In this document: positions 33,610-42,593 of the stretch, piece after piece
How positions within the stretch are numbered: the stretch's first letter is position 1
Layout of the letters: each line of letters opens with the position of its first letter
Assembly: GCA_964509545.1 (NCBI GenBank)
Contig: CAZDXQ010000021.1
Coordinates: forward strand, 1-56,325
Source: JADJWR01 sp964509545
Lineage (GTDB): Bacteria; Pseudomonadota; Gammaproteobacteria; Burkholderiales; Burkholderiaceae_F
Direction of reading: 5' to 3'
Length of the DNA stretch: 56,325 bases
The notes under the pieces: generated by a model
The model's database searches: none
What the model was told of the DNA's origin: nothing
Seen by the model: the letters and a program-made list of their open reading frames with translations, nothing else
Made by a program: the position numbers and the translations under genes

Positions 33610-34959
33610 TCAGGCGCCGCCGACCGTCATGCCGTCGATCAGCAGCGAGCCACTGCTGCGCCCGCCACGCTGCACCCGGTCGGCGCCGACGGCGACGATG
33701 TGCCCGAACATCTGGCGCAGGTTGCCGGCGATGGTGATCTCCTCGACCGGATAGGCGATCTCGCCACGCTGAACCCAGAAGCCGCTGGCGCCGCGTGAAT
33801 AGTCGCCGGTGACGTAATTGATGCCGTGGCCAATCAGTTCCGTGACGAGCAGGCCGGTGCCGAGCTTGCGCAGCATCGCCTCGAAATCGTCGCTCGGTTC
33901 GGTGAGCTTCGAGCGCAGTTCGAGGTTGTAGGCGCCGCCGGCGTTGCCGGTGCTCTTCATGCCGAGCTTGCGCGCCGAATACGTCGACAGGAAGTAGCCG
34001 CGCAGCACGCCGTCGGCGACGACGTCGCGCTGGTGGCCGCGAACGCCCTCTTCGTCGAATGCACCGGAACCGATGCCTCGCGGCAGGTACGGATCCTCAT
34101 GGATCGATATGTGCGGCGCGAACAGCGGCTGGTCCAGCCCATCGACCAGAAACGAAGCCTTGCGGTACAGCGAGCCGCCGCTGGCCGCCTGCACGAAGCT
34201 GCCGAGCAGCCCGCAGGCCAGCGGCGCCTCGAACAGCACCGGCACCCTGCGCGTGCGCAGCCGGCGCGCCGACAGCCGCGCCAGGGCCCGTCGTGCCGCG
34301 TACCGGCCAAGCGCCTGCGGCGAGGCCAGCTCGTCGGCCACGCGCGAGGCGCTGTACCAATCGTCGCGCTGCATGCCGTGCGCGTCCTGCGCGATCGGCG
34401 TCACCGACAGCGAATGGCGCGAGTACGGGAAGCCGCCGCAGAAGCCACGCGTGTTGGCGAGCACGAAGTGCCCCGAGGACGTATACACGTTGGCGCCCTC
34501 GGAATTGACCACCATCGGGCTGACCGCGAAAGCGGCCTGTTCCGCGTTCTGCGCCAGTTCGATCGCCTGCTCGACCTGCAGGTCCCAGGGGTGGAACAGG
34601 TCGAGGTCGCGCGGGTCGCGCTCGAAACTGTCCTCGTCGGGCAGGCCGGCGGCCGGATCCTCGGCGGTGAAGCGGGCGATGTTGAAAGCCGCTTCGACCG
34701 CCTGCCGCAGCGCCGCCGGCGCCAGGTCGGAGGTGGAGGCATTGCCGCGCCGGGTGCCGAGGTAGACGGTGATGCCGAGACCCTTGTCGCGCGTGTGCTC
34801 GATCGTTTCGACCTTTTCCTTGCGCGTCGTCACCGACAGCCCCACCGACTCGCTGACTTCCGCCGCGGCGTCGGTGGCGCCGAAGCCCCGTGCCAGTTCT
34901 AGCGCCTGTTCAGCGGTCGCGCGAAGCTGCTCGTCGGTCAGGGCAAAAAGCACGGCCAT
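33610..34959 (-). CDS. pmbA: PmbA (TldE) metalloprotease subunit
   Basis: PmbA/TldE pairs with TldD to form a protease that processes small peptides and unfolded proteins in the cytoplasm. The 449-residue sequence fits the family throughout: VTTRKEKVETIEHTRDKGLG near residue 45, the SLYRKASFLVDGLDQPLF region near 262, and the C-terminal GNLRQMFGHIVAVGAD. Unlike TldD, PmbA lacks the HExxxH zinc site, and none is seen here. I start at the ATG at 34959 (MAVLFALTDEQL); the frame stays open far upstream but that sequence is not family-like. tldD itself is not in the window. Confidence 0.94.
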   Translation of the reverse strand: MAVLFALTDEQLRATAEQALELARGFGATDAAAEVSESVGLSVTTRKEKVETIEHTRDKGLGITVYLGTRRGNASTSDLAPAALRQAVEAAFNIARFTAEDPAAGLPDEDSFERDPRDLDLFHPWDLQVEQAIELAQNAEQAAFAVSPMVVNSEGANVYTSSGHFVLANTRGFCGGFPYSRHSLSVTPIAQDAHGMQRDDWYSASRVADELASPQALGRYAARRALARLSARRLRTRRVPVLFEAPLACGLLGSFVQAASGGSLYRKASFLVDGLDQPLFAPHISIHEDPYLPRGIGSGAFDEEGVRGHQRDVVADGVLRGYFLSTYSARKLGMKSTGNAGGAYNLELRSKLTEPSDDFEAMLRKLGTGLLVTELIGHGINYVTGDYSRGASGFWVQRGEIAYPVEEITIAGNLRQMFGHIVAVGADRVQRGGRSSGSLLIDGMTVGGA

Positions 34960-35010
34960 CGCATTGCCTGGAGTCGGTGCAGCGCGAAGGGCGCCGCGAG
35001 ATCGGGCCGC

Positions 35011-35016
35011 TATGAT
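35011..35016 (+). promoter_or_regulatory. Candidate -10 element immediately before yjgA
   Basis: TATGAT ends only eight bases before the yjgA ATG. If used, transcription would begin within two or three bases of the start codon, giving a leaderless or nearly leaderless mRNA. There is no ribosome binding site in the gap, which is consistent with that. Confidence 0.4.
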
Positions 35017-35024
35017 AGCCAGCG

Positions 35025-35579
35025 ATGAGTCGAAATCCTTCGCGCCCGCCGGAGCCCGACGCGGACGACGCCGCGGTCGGGCGCGGTGCCGATCGGCCCA
35101 GCAAGTCGCAGCGCAAGCGACAGATGACGGCACTGCAGGCGCTCGGCGGGTCGCTGCTGCGGCTTTCGGCCGCCGAGCTGGCGCGTGTCGAACTGCCCGA
35201 GCCGCTGCGCGAAGCGATCGCCGAGATGGCGCGCGTGCGCTCGCACGAAGGGCGGCGCCGGCAGTTGCAGTACATCGGCAAGCTGATGCGGCAGGTGGAC
35301 CCTGAGCCGTTGGCTGCGGCGATCGCCGACGCCACCGGGGAATCGAGGCAGGCGGTGGCGCTGATGCACCGCTGCGAGCGACTGCGCGACCGCCTGCTCG
35401 TCGACGACACCGCGCTCGCCGACGTGATGGCCGAGCTGCCCGGCACCGATGCGCAGCAACTGCGCTCGACGATCCGGGCGGCACGGCGCGAGCACGAGCA
35501 GGGTCTGCCGCCGAGGCACGCGCGCCAGCTTTACCGCTGGCTGCACGAGCAGTACTCGCAGGCGACGGAGGGCGGATGA
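35025..35579 (+). CDS. yjgA: YjgA/DarP family ribosome-associated protein (DUF615)
   Basis: The 184-residue protein matches the YjgA family, which binds late 50S ribosomal subunit precursors. A disordered acidic N-terminus leads into SKSQRKRQMTALQALG near residue 26, and the helical core contains RVRSHEGRRRQLQYIGKLMR near 68 and the late RHARQLYRWL. Its divergent position next to pmbA is a conserved arrangement in proteobacteria. The gene overlaps mog by four bases (ATGA). Confidence 0.94.
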   Translation: MSRNPSRPPEPDADDAAVGRGADRPSKSQRKRQMTALQALGGSLLRLSAAELARVELPEPLREAIAEMARVRSHEGRRRQLQYIGKLMRQVDPEPLAAAIADATGESRQAVALMHRCERLRDRLLVDDTALADVMAELPGTDAQQLRSTIRAARREHEQGLPPRHARQLYRWLHEQYSQATEGG

Positions 35580-36190
35580 AGGCACAACGCAGGCAGCCGG
35601 ACGAGCTGATCGTCGGCCTGGTCTCGGTCTCGGACCGGGCTGCGGGCGGGATCTACGAGGACAAGGGCCTGCCGGGACTGCGCGACTGGCTGACGCGGGC
35701 CCTGGCCTCGCCGTGGCAGGCGCACGAGCGGCTGATCGCCGACGAACGCGCGCAGATCGAGGCCACGCTCACCGAACTGGTCGACGAGGTCGGCTGCGAC
35801 CTCGTGCTGACCACCGGCGGCACCGGACCGGCGCGGCGCGACGTGACGCCGGAGGCGACGCTGGCCGTGGCCACGCGCGAGATGCCGGGCTTCGGCGAGC
35901 AGATGCGCCGCATTTCACTTGCCTTCGTGCCGACGGCGATCCTGTCGCGGCAGGTGGCGGTGCTGCGCGAAACCGGCGATCACGCAGCGCTGATCATCAA
36001 CCTGCCGGGACAGCCGAAGGCGATCGCCGAGACGCTCGAGGGCCTGAAGGATGGCGAGGGCCGGCCGATCGCCGCCGGCATCTTCGCCGCCGTTCCCTAC
36101 TGCATCGACCTGATCGGCGGGCCGTACATCGAAACGCGCGAGGCGGTGGTCAAGAGCTTCCGGCCGAAGTCGGCGCTGCGGGCGAAATGA
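35576..36190 (+). CDS. mog: Molybdopterin adenylyltransferase (Mog)
   Basis: Mog adenylates molybdopterin so that molybdenum can be inserted, a step needed for the molybdenum hydroxylase encoded earlier in the window. The 204-residue protein has the MoCF_biosynth signature TTGGTGPARRDVTPEAT near residues 79-95 and the expected VSVSDRAAGGIYEDKG N-terminus. It is translationally coupled to yjgA. The length is near the family norm of about 195. Confidence 0.94.
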   Translation: MKAQRRQPDELIVGLVSVSDRAAGGIYEDKGLPGLRDWLTRALASPWQAHERLIADERAQIEATLTELVDEVGCDLVLTTGGTGPARRDVTPEATLAVATREMPGFGEQMRRISLAFVPTAILSRQVAVLRETGDHAALIINLPGQPKAIAETLEGLKDGEGRPIAAGIFAAVPYCIDLIGGPYIETREAVVKSFRPKSALRAK

Positions 36191-36205
36191 AGCGCCGGTA
36201 GAAAC

Positions 36206-36880
36206 GTGGAAAACAGAGCACCGCTCGAGTGCGTTGAACTGCAGACGACAGGCGCGCCGGCGGTGGCGGTGATCTGGCTGCACGGGCTCGGCGCCGACGG
36301 TTACGACTTTGTCCCGGTGGTCAGGGAACTCGAGTCCCTCGGTGCGCCGGCCGCCCGCTACGTCTTTCCGCATGCGCCGATGCGGCCGGTGACGATCAAC
36401 AACGGCTTCGTGATGCGGGCCTGGTATGACATCCGCACCGCCGACCTCGCGCATCGCGAGGACGAGGCGAGCATCCGTGACTCGCAGGCCGCGGTCGAGC
36501 GGTTGATCGAGCGCGAAATCACGCGCGGCGTGGCTCGCCGGCGCATCGTGCTCGCCGGCTTCTCGCAGGGCGCGGCGATCGCGCTGCACACCGGGCTGCG
36601 CCAGGCGCAGCCGCTGGCGGGCCTCGTCGCGCTGTCCGGCTACCTGCCGCTGGCCGAGCGGCTGCAGGCCGAGCGGCATCCGGCAAGCGCCGCGGTGCCG
36701 GTGCTGATGGCGCACGGGCGCGACGACCCGGTGGTGCCGATGGCGCGCGCGGTGGCCTCGCGCGACCTGTTGCGTGGACTCGGCTACGCGGTCGACTGGC
36801 ACGAGTATCCGATGCCGCATTCGGTCTGCGCCGAGGAGATCGAGGCCATCGCCCGCTTCCTGCGCGATCGCCTCGGCTGA
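36206..36880 (+). CDS. Carboxylesterase / phospholipase of the alpha/beta hydrolase family
   Basis: The 224-residue cytoplasmic enzyme belongs to the short carboxylesterase family (YpfH/EstB type). The nucleophile Ser lies in GFSQGAA near residue 114, the acid Asp in HGRDDPVVP near 173 and the His in MPHSVC near 205. The oxyanion region is WLHGLGADGYDF near residue 24. The start is GTG at 36206, 15 bases after mog. The natural ester substrate is unknown. Confidence 0.92.
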   Translation: MENRAPLECVELQTTGAPAVAVIWLHGLGADGYDFVPVVRELESLGAPAARYVFPHAPMRPVTINNGFVMRAWYDIRTADLAHREDEASIRDSQAAVERLIEREITRGVARRRIVLAGFSQGAAIALHTGLRQAQPLAGLVALSGYLPLAERLQAERHPASAAVPVLMAHGRDDPVVPMARAVASRDLLRGLGYAVDWHEYPMPHSVCAEEIEAIARFLRDRLG

Positions 36881-36920
36881 GAGCGTAGCCGGCGAAACCC
36901 TCGCGCGACCGGGCGCTGTC

Positions 36921-37628
36921 TCAGCGGGTCGGCGGCAGGTCGAACAGCAGCAGTTCCGAGTCGCCGGCAGCGGCGATCGCAAGTTCGGCCTCGTCGACCA
37001 GTTTCGCCGCGTCGCCGGTGGCAAGCTGCTGGCCGTTGACGGTGAGTGCGCCGCGGATCAGGTGCACATAGCCGAGGCGGCCGGCGGCCAGCCGATGCGT
37101 CAACGCCTGCCCATCGGCCAGCCGTGCCGCGTATAGCCGCGCATCCTGGTGGATGCGCACGGATCCGTCGGCGCCATCGGGCGAGGCAATCAGGCGCAAT
37201 CGGCCCTGCTTGTCGGCATCGTTGAAGCGCTTCTCCTCGTAGCTCGGTTCGATGCCGGTGACGTCCGGTTCGATCCAGATCTGCAGGAAATGCGTCGTGC
37301 GCCCATCGGCATGGTTGTGCTCGGAGTGGCGCACACCGCGCCCGGCGCTCATCCGCTGCACATCGCCGGGACGAATCACCGAGCCGTTGCCCATGCTGTC
37401 GCGGTGCGCCAGTTCGCCGTCGAGCACGTAGCTGATGATCTCCATGTCGCGGTGGCCATGCGTGCCGAAACCGGTGCCCGGGGCAATGCGATCCTCGTTG
37501 ATCACGCGCAGCGGGCCGAAGCCCATGTGCGCCGGGTCGTAGTAGTCGGCAAACGAGAAACTGTGCAACGACTTCAGCCAGCCATGGTCGGCATGGCCGC
37601 GGTCTTCGCTTCTGCGCAACGTGATCAT
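36921..37628 (-). CDS. Pirin family cupin protein
   Basis: The 235-residue protein has the pirin metal-binding cupin motif (FGTHGHRDMEIISYVLDGELAH, with His near residues 59 and 61 and the later His and Glu). Bacterial pirins act as quercetin dioxygenases or redox-linked modulators; the role here is unknown. The start at 37628 is set by GAGGAG upstream and the family N-terminus RRSEDRGHADHGWL. It is divergent from a LysR-type regulator, a common pairing in which the regulator controls the pirin gene. Confidence 0.92.
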   Translation of the reverse strand: MITLRRSEDRGHADHGWLKSLHSFSFADYYDPAHMGFGPLRVINEDRIAPGTGFGTHGHRDMEIISYVLDGELAHRDSMGNGSVIRPGDVQRMSAGRGVRHSEHNHADGRTTHFLQIWIEPDVTGIEPSYEEKRFNDADKQGRLRLIASPDGADGSVRIHQDARLYAARLADGQALTHRLAAGRLGYVHLIRGALTVNGQQLATGDAAKLVDEAELAIAAAGDSELLLFDLPPTR

Positions 37629-37738
37629 CGGTGCTCCTCGGAATCGTGTTTCGCTGGATTCGGACGAGACGGCTGAACGAGATTGCCGCCCCCGTGCCCG
37701 ATAATGAGCGCCGCGTGCCAAAAACACATCGCCTAGAC

Positions 37739-37757
37739 TTCGAACGACCCGTTCAAT
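37739..37757. promoter_or_regulatory. Candidate LysR-type operator between pirin and lysR
   Basis: TTCGAACG (37739-37746) and CGTTCAAT (37750-37757) form an imperfect inverted repeat with a three-base centre, 16 bases before the LysR-type start. It has the T-N11-A form expected for this family (T at 37740, A at 37752). Confidence 0.4.
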
Positions 37758-37773
37758 CGGATCGAACGTCCTT

Positions 37774-38697
37774 GTGGCAACCCCGCTGACCCTCGAGTCG
37801 CTGCAGCTGGTCGATGCGATCGCACGCCGCGGCAGCTTTGCCGGTGCGGCCGAGGAACTCGGCCGCGCCCCCTCTGCGGTGACCTATGCGGCGCGCAGGC
37901 TCGAAGGCGAACTGGACGTGCTGCTGTTTGATCGCCGCGGCTACCGCGCGCGGCTGACGCCTGCCGGCGAGGAACTGCTGCGCGAAGGAGGCCAGTTGCT
38001 GGCCGCGGCCGAGGACCTTCGCCGTCGCGTGCAGCGGGTGGCGAAGGGCTGGGAGCGCGAGCTGCGCATCGCGCTCGACTCGCTCATTCCGTTCGCGCGG
38101 CTGCTGCCGCTGCTCGAGGCGTTCTGCGGCACCGCGCCGACGCAGTTGAAGATCACGCACGAAGTCCTCGGCGGCACCTGGGATGCGCTGGTCGCGGGCC
38201 GCTGTGACCTGGCGATCGGCGCCTGCGCCGGAACGCCTGCCGCCGGACACGGCGCCGGCTGCCGGGCGCGCCGCCTCGGCGACGTGCAGTTCGTTTTCGC
38301 CGTCGCCCCCGGGCACCCGCTGGCGGCTGCCGCGGCGCCGCTGTCGGCGGCGCAGATGCGCGCGCATCGACAGATCGTCGTCGGCGACACGTCGCAGCAA
38401 CTGGCGCCGCGCACCGTCGGCCTGTTCGGCGCGGCCGACTCGATCACCGTGCCGAGCATGACCGACAAGATCGCGGCGCAGGCCGCCGGCCTCGGCGCCG
38501 GCTACGTGCCGCTGCATCTCGCGCGCGGCCACCTGGCGCGCGGCGAACTGGTCGAGAAGGCCACCGAGGCCGAGCGCGAGCACGGCGAGAAAATGGCGCT
38601 GTTCGTCGCCTGGCGGGCCGACGCGCGCGGCAAGGCGATCGCCTGGTGGCTGGCGCAGCTCAATGAGGCCGCAGTTCGGCAGGCGCTGCTGTCGTGA
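37774..38697 (+). CDS. LysR family transcriptional regulator
   Basis: The 307-residue regulator has the LysR winged helix-turn-helix at residues 5-64 (LTLESLQLVDAIARRGSFAGAAEELGRAPSAVTYAARRLE) and a substrate-binding effector domain after about 90. It most likely regulates the divergent pirin gene and itself. The start is a GTG at 37774. The last 38 bases overlap the end of the convergent GGDEF gene. Confidence 0.93.
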   Translation: MATPLTLESLQLVDAIARRGSFAGAAEELGRAPSAVTYAARRLEGELDVLLFDRRGYRARLTPAGEELLREGGQLLAAAEDLRRRVQRVAKGWERELRIALDSLIPFARLLPLLEAFCGTAPTQLKITHEVLGGTWDALVAGRCDLAIGACAGTPAAGHGAGCRARRLGDVQFVFAVAPGHPLAAAAAPLSAAQMRAHRQIVVGDTSQQLAPRTVGLFGAADSITVPSMTDKIAAQAAGLGAGYVPLHLARGHLARGELVEKATEAEREHGEKMALFVAWRADARGKAIAWWLAQLNEAAVRQALLS

Positions 38698-40984
38698 ATT
38701 CCGCTGCCTCGCGGGAGGCGAAGGTGTAGCGGTTCTTGCCGGCCTGCTTCGACTGGTACATCGCCGCATCGGCGCAGCGCAGCAGCGCGTCGAAGTCGTG
38801 GCCGTCGGTCGGGAACACGGCGATGCCGACGCTGGCGCCCATGTGGGCGAGGCGGTCGCCGGTGGAGATGTCCTCGCCGGCAGCGGCGATCAGCTTGTCG
38901 GCCACCGCGCGCGCCGCATCGAGGTCGTCGATCTCCGGCAGCAGGACCACGAACTCGTCGCCGCCGGTGCGGGCGATCAGGTCGTACTCGCGCAGCGCCA
39001 TCGACATTCGCATCGACACCCGACGCAGCATCGCGTCGCCATAGGCGTGACCGAAGGTGTCATTGACCTCCTTGAAGCCGTCGAGGTCCAGCACCATCAG
39101 CGCCGCCAGCCGGTCGCGCCGCATCGCCACCGACAGCAGGCGGCGCGCGTTCTCAACCAGCAACCGCCGGTTCGGCAGTCCGGTCAGTTCGTCGTGGTTG
39201 GCTTGGTGCCAGGCCAGCTCTTCGCGCTGCTTCAGCGGCGTGATGTCGGTCAGCACCAGGATCATCGCTTCCGATTCGTCCTCGTTGCCAACCATGCTGG
39301 CGGTCAGCTGCGACCACACGCCGCGCGCCGCGGCAGCGCCTTCGGGCGCGCGCAGCATCACCTCGTGGTTGGCCGATTCGCCACGTTGGGCGGCGGCGCG
39401 GGTGATCTCGAGGATGCGCTGCCAGTCGGCGGCGTCGGCGAGGAGGTCGGCCGCCGGGCGCCCGCCGAGCCACGAGCGCGACACGCCGAGCATTTGCGCC
39501 AGCGCGCCGTTGGCATTCTCGATCCGGCCCGACCTGATGAAGGCGATGCCCTCGCCGGCGGCGTCGAAGATGACCTGCTGATTGCGCAGCGCCACCGCCA
39601 GTTCGCGCTCCCGGCGCTTCTGCGTCGTGATGTCGGTGCACACGCCGAGCACCGATTCGAGCTCGCCGTTGCCGTCGAAGGTCGGAATCGCGCTGACCGT
39701 AACGTACAGCGTCGCGCCGTCACGGGTCTGGTGGATCGCCTCGACGTCGAACACCGGCCGGCCGCGGAACACCGGCATGAAGCGGCGCAGGAACAGGCGC
39801 TGCGTGAACTCCGGCGCGTTGAAGGCGGTGACGTGCCGGCCGAGCACCTGGCGAGGCTCGAAGCCGTAGATCAGCCGGCAGGCGCGGCCGGAGACCAGCG
39901 TGATCTTGCCGGCGCGGTCGCAGGTCCAGATCAGCGACGGCGTCGCGTCGACCAGCGCCCGGTAGCGGCGCTCGCTCGCCACCAGCTTGGCCTCGGCCTC
40001 GCGCCGCTTGGTGATGTCGACGATCGACATGACGAAGCGCGTGGCCCGACCGCGGGCGTCGCGCAACGATTCGCCGCGCGCCTGCACCCAGATGTACTCG
40101 CCCTGCGCGTTGCGGACGCGGAATTCGCGACGGAACGGGGCGCCGCTATCCAGGTGCGCACGCCGCGCCGCCAGCACCCGCGCCCGATCGTCCGGATGCA
40201 GCGACTCGGAGAACCGGTAGTCGCGCACGAACGCCGCGCGGTCGGTGAAGCCGAGGATCTCGGTGTAGCGCACAGAAAAGAAACGCTCGCCGCTGATCAC
40301 GTTGGTATCGGCCACGCCGGCATCGATCGCCTCCAGCGCCAGGCGCAGTTGTTCGCGGCTGTCGTTCAGGTCAGCCAGCGCCTGGCTTTGCGCAACCGCG
40401 GCGTGCTCACTGTCGATCTGCAGCCGCATCGTCTCGGTCACGCCCGTGTGCAGCTTGACGCAGGCATAGCCGGCCAGACCGAGCACCGAAACCCAGGCAA
40501 GCAGCACCAGGTCGACGTGCGGCAACCCGGTGGTCAGCAGCGCGAACAGCTGGCCTGCCGCCAGCGGCAGCACGCCGGCCAGCCAGATCCTCGGCACGGC
40601 ACCGAAGGGCAGCAGCATGCCGATCGACACGCCCAGGGTCAGCGTGAACTGGAACAGGAAGTCGAACGGGTCGGTGGCGCCGAACAGCACCAGAGCCAGC
40701 GCCCAGGCCACGCCTTCAGCCGCCGCAAAGCCGGTGTAGGCGAGCACCCATTTGGGCGATGGTCCCTGCGGCTGCGCCAGCACGCGCCAGCACAGCAAGC
40801 CACGCCCAAGCAGCAGCACGGCCAGCGCCGCGCACCAGACAAAGGCGGCGGTGGAGCGTCCTTCACGCCAGTACACCAGCGCGAAGAGCACCGCGAGCAT
40901 TACATTGCCGACCCACGAGTAATGGCCCGACTGCATCGACAGCCGGACCAGCTGCAGGGAGACGCGGGCTTCGTCGCGGCTCAT
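38660..40984 (-). CDS. Membrane-anchored PAS-GGDEF diguanylate cyclase
   Basis: The 774-residue protein has about six membrane helices in residues 20-185, then three PAS domains (about 215-335, 345-465, 475-590), each ending in a DIT-type linker. A GGDEF domain follows (about 595-755), with an intact active site ARTGGDEFVVLLP near residue 675. It should make cyclic di-GMP, which favours surface attachment over swimming. There is no EAL domain. The ATG at 40984 (MSRDEARVS) is the best start although no ribosome binding site is evident; the open frame upstream has no family features. It is divergent from gluQ. Confidence 0.9.
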   Translation of the reverse strand: MSRDEARVSLQLVRLSMQSGHYSWVGNVMLAVLFALVYWREGRSTAAFVWCAALAVLLLGRGLLCWRVLAQPQGPSPKWVLAYTGFAAAEGVAWALALVLFGATDPFDFLFQFTLTLGVSIGMLLPFGAVPRIWLAGVLPLAAGQLFALLTTGLPHVDLVLLAWVSVLGLAGYACVKLHTGVTETMRLQIDSEHAAVAQSQALADLNDSREQLRLALEAIDAGVADTNVISGERFFSVRYTEILGFTDRAAFVRDYRFSESLHPDDRARVLAARRAHLDSGAPFRREFRVRNAQGEYIWVQARGESLRDARGRATRFVMSIVDITKRREAEAKLVASERRYRALVDATPSLIWTCDRAGKITLVSGRACRLIYGFEPRQVLGRHVTAFNAPEFTQRLFLRRFMPVFRGRPVFDVEAIHQTRDGATLYVTVSAIPTFDGNGELESVLGVCTDITTQKRRERELAVALRNQQVIFDAAGEGIAFIRSGRIENANGALAQMLGVSRSWLGGRPAADLLADAADWQRILEITRAAAQRGESANHEVMLRAPEGAAAARGVWSQLTASMVGNEDESEAMILVLTDITPLKQREELAWHQANHDELTGLPNRRLLVENARRLLSVAMRRDRLAALMVLDLDGFKEVNDTFGHAYGDAMLRRVSMRMSMALREYDLIARTGGDEFVVLLPEIDDLDAARAVADKLIAAAGEDISTGDRLAHMGASVGIAVFPTDGHDFDALLRCADAAMYQSKQAGKNRYTFASREAAEFTTAAPAELRPH

Positions 40985-41064
40985 GGTCGGCGGGATGGCG
41001 CGATCACGGTACTCATAACACGGTATTTTCTGCGGATCAGCGGTCACTTGCGATATACGAACGG

Positions 41065-41937
41065 ATGAGCGGTCCCGCTGCCTACCGCGGCCGGTTCGCG
41101 CCGTCGCCGACGGGCCCTCTGCATGCCGGCTCGCTGGTCGCCGCGCTGGCGAGTTGGCTGGATGCCCGCGCGCACGGCGGCATCTGGCTGATCCGGATCG
41201 AGGATCTCGATCCGCCGCGAGAGGCGGCAGGCGCTGCGCAGCAGATCCTCTCTGCGCTGGCCGGCTTCGGCATGAGCAGCGACGAGCCGCCGGTTTGGCA
41301 GAGTGCTCGAGGCGAGTTGTACCGCAGGGCGCTCGAACGACTGGCCGAGGCAGGATTGGTCTATGGCTGCGCCTGCTCCCGCACCGATGTCTCGTCCGCA
41401 CAACGGTCGCTTGGTTTGCCCGCCCATCTGTACCCCGGAACCTGCCGCGACGGCACGGCGGGCCGGGCGGTACGCGCCATGCGGGTGCGCGTGCCCGATC
41501 GAACCGTCGGCTTCGTCGACCGGGCGGCTGGCTGCTTCGACCAGGACCTGGCACGCGACGTGGGTGACTTCGTCGTCCGCCGCGCCGACGGCCTCTGGGC
41601 CTACCAGCTTGCGGTGGTCGTCGACGATGCCGAACAGCGGATCAGCGATGTCGTTCGCGGCGCCGATCTGCTCGATAACACGCCGCGCCAGATCTGGCTG
41701 CAACGTGCGCTCGGCCTGGCCACGCCGCGCTACCTGCACGTGCCGGTGGTCAACAACGCGCAGGGCGAAAAGCTGTCGAAGCAGACCGGCGCCGCAGCGC
41801 TGGACACCGCGGATCCGCTTGCCGAACTGGAGCGCGCGTGGCGGCATCTCGCTTTTCCACGACTCGGGGCAAACAGCGTCGAGGCGTTCCTGAAGCAGGC
41901 GACCGAACTGTGGCGCGAGCGGTGGTGCTCGGCATAA
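41065..41937 (+). CDS. gluQ: Glutamyl-queuosine tRNA(Asp) synthetase
   Basis: A truncated glutamyl-tRNA synthetase paralogue that attaches glutamate to queuosine at the wobble base of tRNA(Asp). The 290-residue length, about half of GltX, and the absence of an anticodon-binding domain are typical. The class I HIGH-like motif is PSPTGPLHAGS near residue 12, and the KMSKS equivalent is EKLSKQTGA near 235. Zinc-ligand Cys are in YGCACSR near 101 and PGTCRDG near 123. I start at the ATG at 41065. It is divergent from the GGDEF gene. Confidence 0.94.
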   Translation: MSGPAAYRGRFAPSPTGPLHAGSLVAALASWLDARAHGGIWLIRIEDLDPPREAAGAAQQILSALAGFGMSSDEPPVWQSARGELYRRALERLAEAGLVYGCACSRTDVSSAQRSLGLPAHLYPGTCRDGTAGRAVRAMRVRVPDRTVGFVDRAAGCFDQDLARDVGDFVVRRADGLWAYQLAVVVDDAEQRISDVVRGADLLDNTPRQIWLQRALGLATPRYLHVPVVNNAQGEKLSKQTGAAALDTADPLAELERAWRHLAFPRLGANSVEAFLKQATELWRERWCSA

Positions 41938-42025
41938 TCGGCGCCCACAGTCACCTTCGCCGCAGCCCGCGTGGCGCGGCGCCGCTTTGCCCGGCGGACG
42001 ATGACGCTGCAGCCCGGAGCACACG

Positions 42026-42514
42026 ATGGCCGATGACACCGACGTCGCAACCCTGCGCCGCATCCTGAGCCGCTGCCGGAACATCGCTGTCGTCGGCATC
42101 TCCGCCGAATGGCACCGGCCGAGCTATTTCGTCGGCAAGTATCTGCTCGAGCACGGCTATTCGATGATCCCGGTGAACCCGAAGTACACCGAGGTCCTCG
42201 GCCGCAAGTGCCATCCGAGCGTCACCGCGGCGGCGGCAGCGGGCGAGCGGATCGATCTGGTCGACTGCTTCCGCCGCGCCGAGGACATCGGCCCGATCGC
42301 CGACGAGGCGATCGCCGTCGGCGCCAAGTGCCTGTGGATGCAACTGGGCGTGGTCAACCCGGCCGCGGCGCAGAAGGCACGCGCGGCCGGACTCGACGTC
42401 GTGATGGACCGCTGCGTGAAGATCGAGCACGGACGACTTTTCGGCGGGCTGAACTGGGCCGGCGTCAACACGCGCGTGATCTCGTCGCGGCGGCCGAGGC
42501 AACTGCCCTATTGA
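42026..42514 (+). CDS. CoA-binding domain protein (YccU-like)
   Basis: This 162-residue Rossmann-fold protein of the CoA_binding family has NIAVVGISAEWHRPSYFVGKYL near residue 20 and IPVNPKYTEVLGRKC near 49. These are the typical nucleotide-loop and second-strand motifs. The family is widespread, cytoplasmic and without a settled function. It lies 79 bases before metY on the same strand. Confidence 0.9.
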   Translation: MADDTDVATLRRILSRCRNIAVVGISAEWHRPSYFVGKYLLEHGYSMIPVNPKYTEVLGRKCHPSVTAAAAAGERIDLVDCFRRAEDIGPIADEAIAVGAKCLWMQLGVVNPAAAQKARAAGLDVVMDRCVKIEHGRLFGGLNWAGVNTRVISSRRPRQLPY

Positions 42515-42593
42515 GTGGACTGGCGATCGTTGCGCAGCGATCGATTGGCCGCAGGCCGCCGCACTGGAGCCGATCACCGAACACGGAGCCGCA

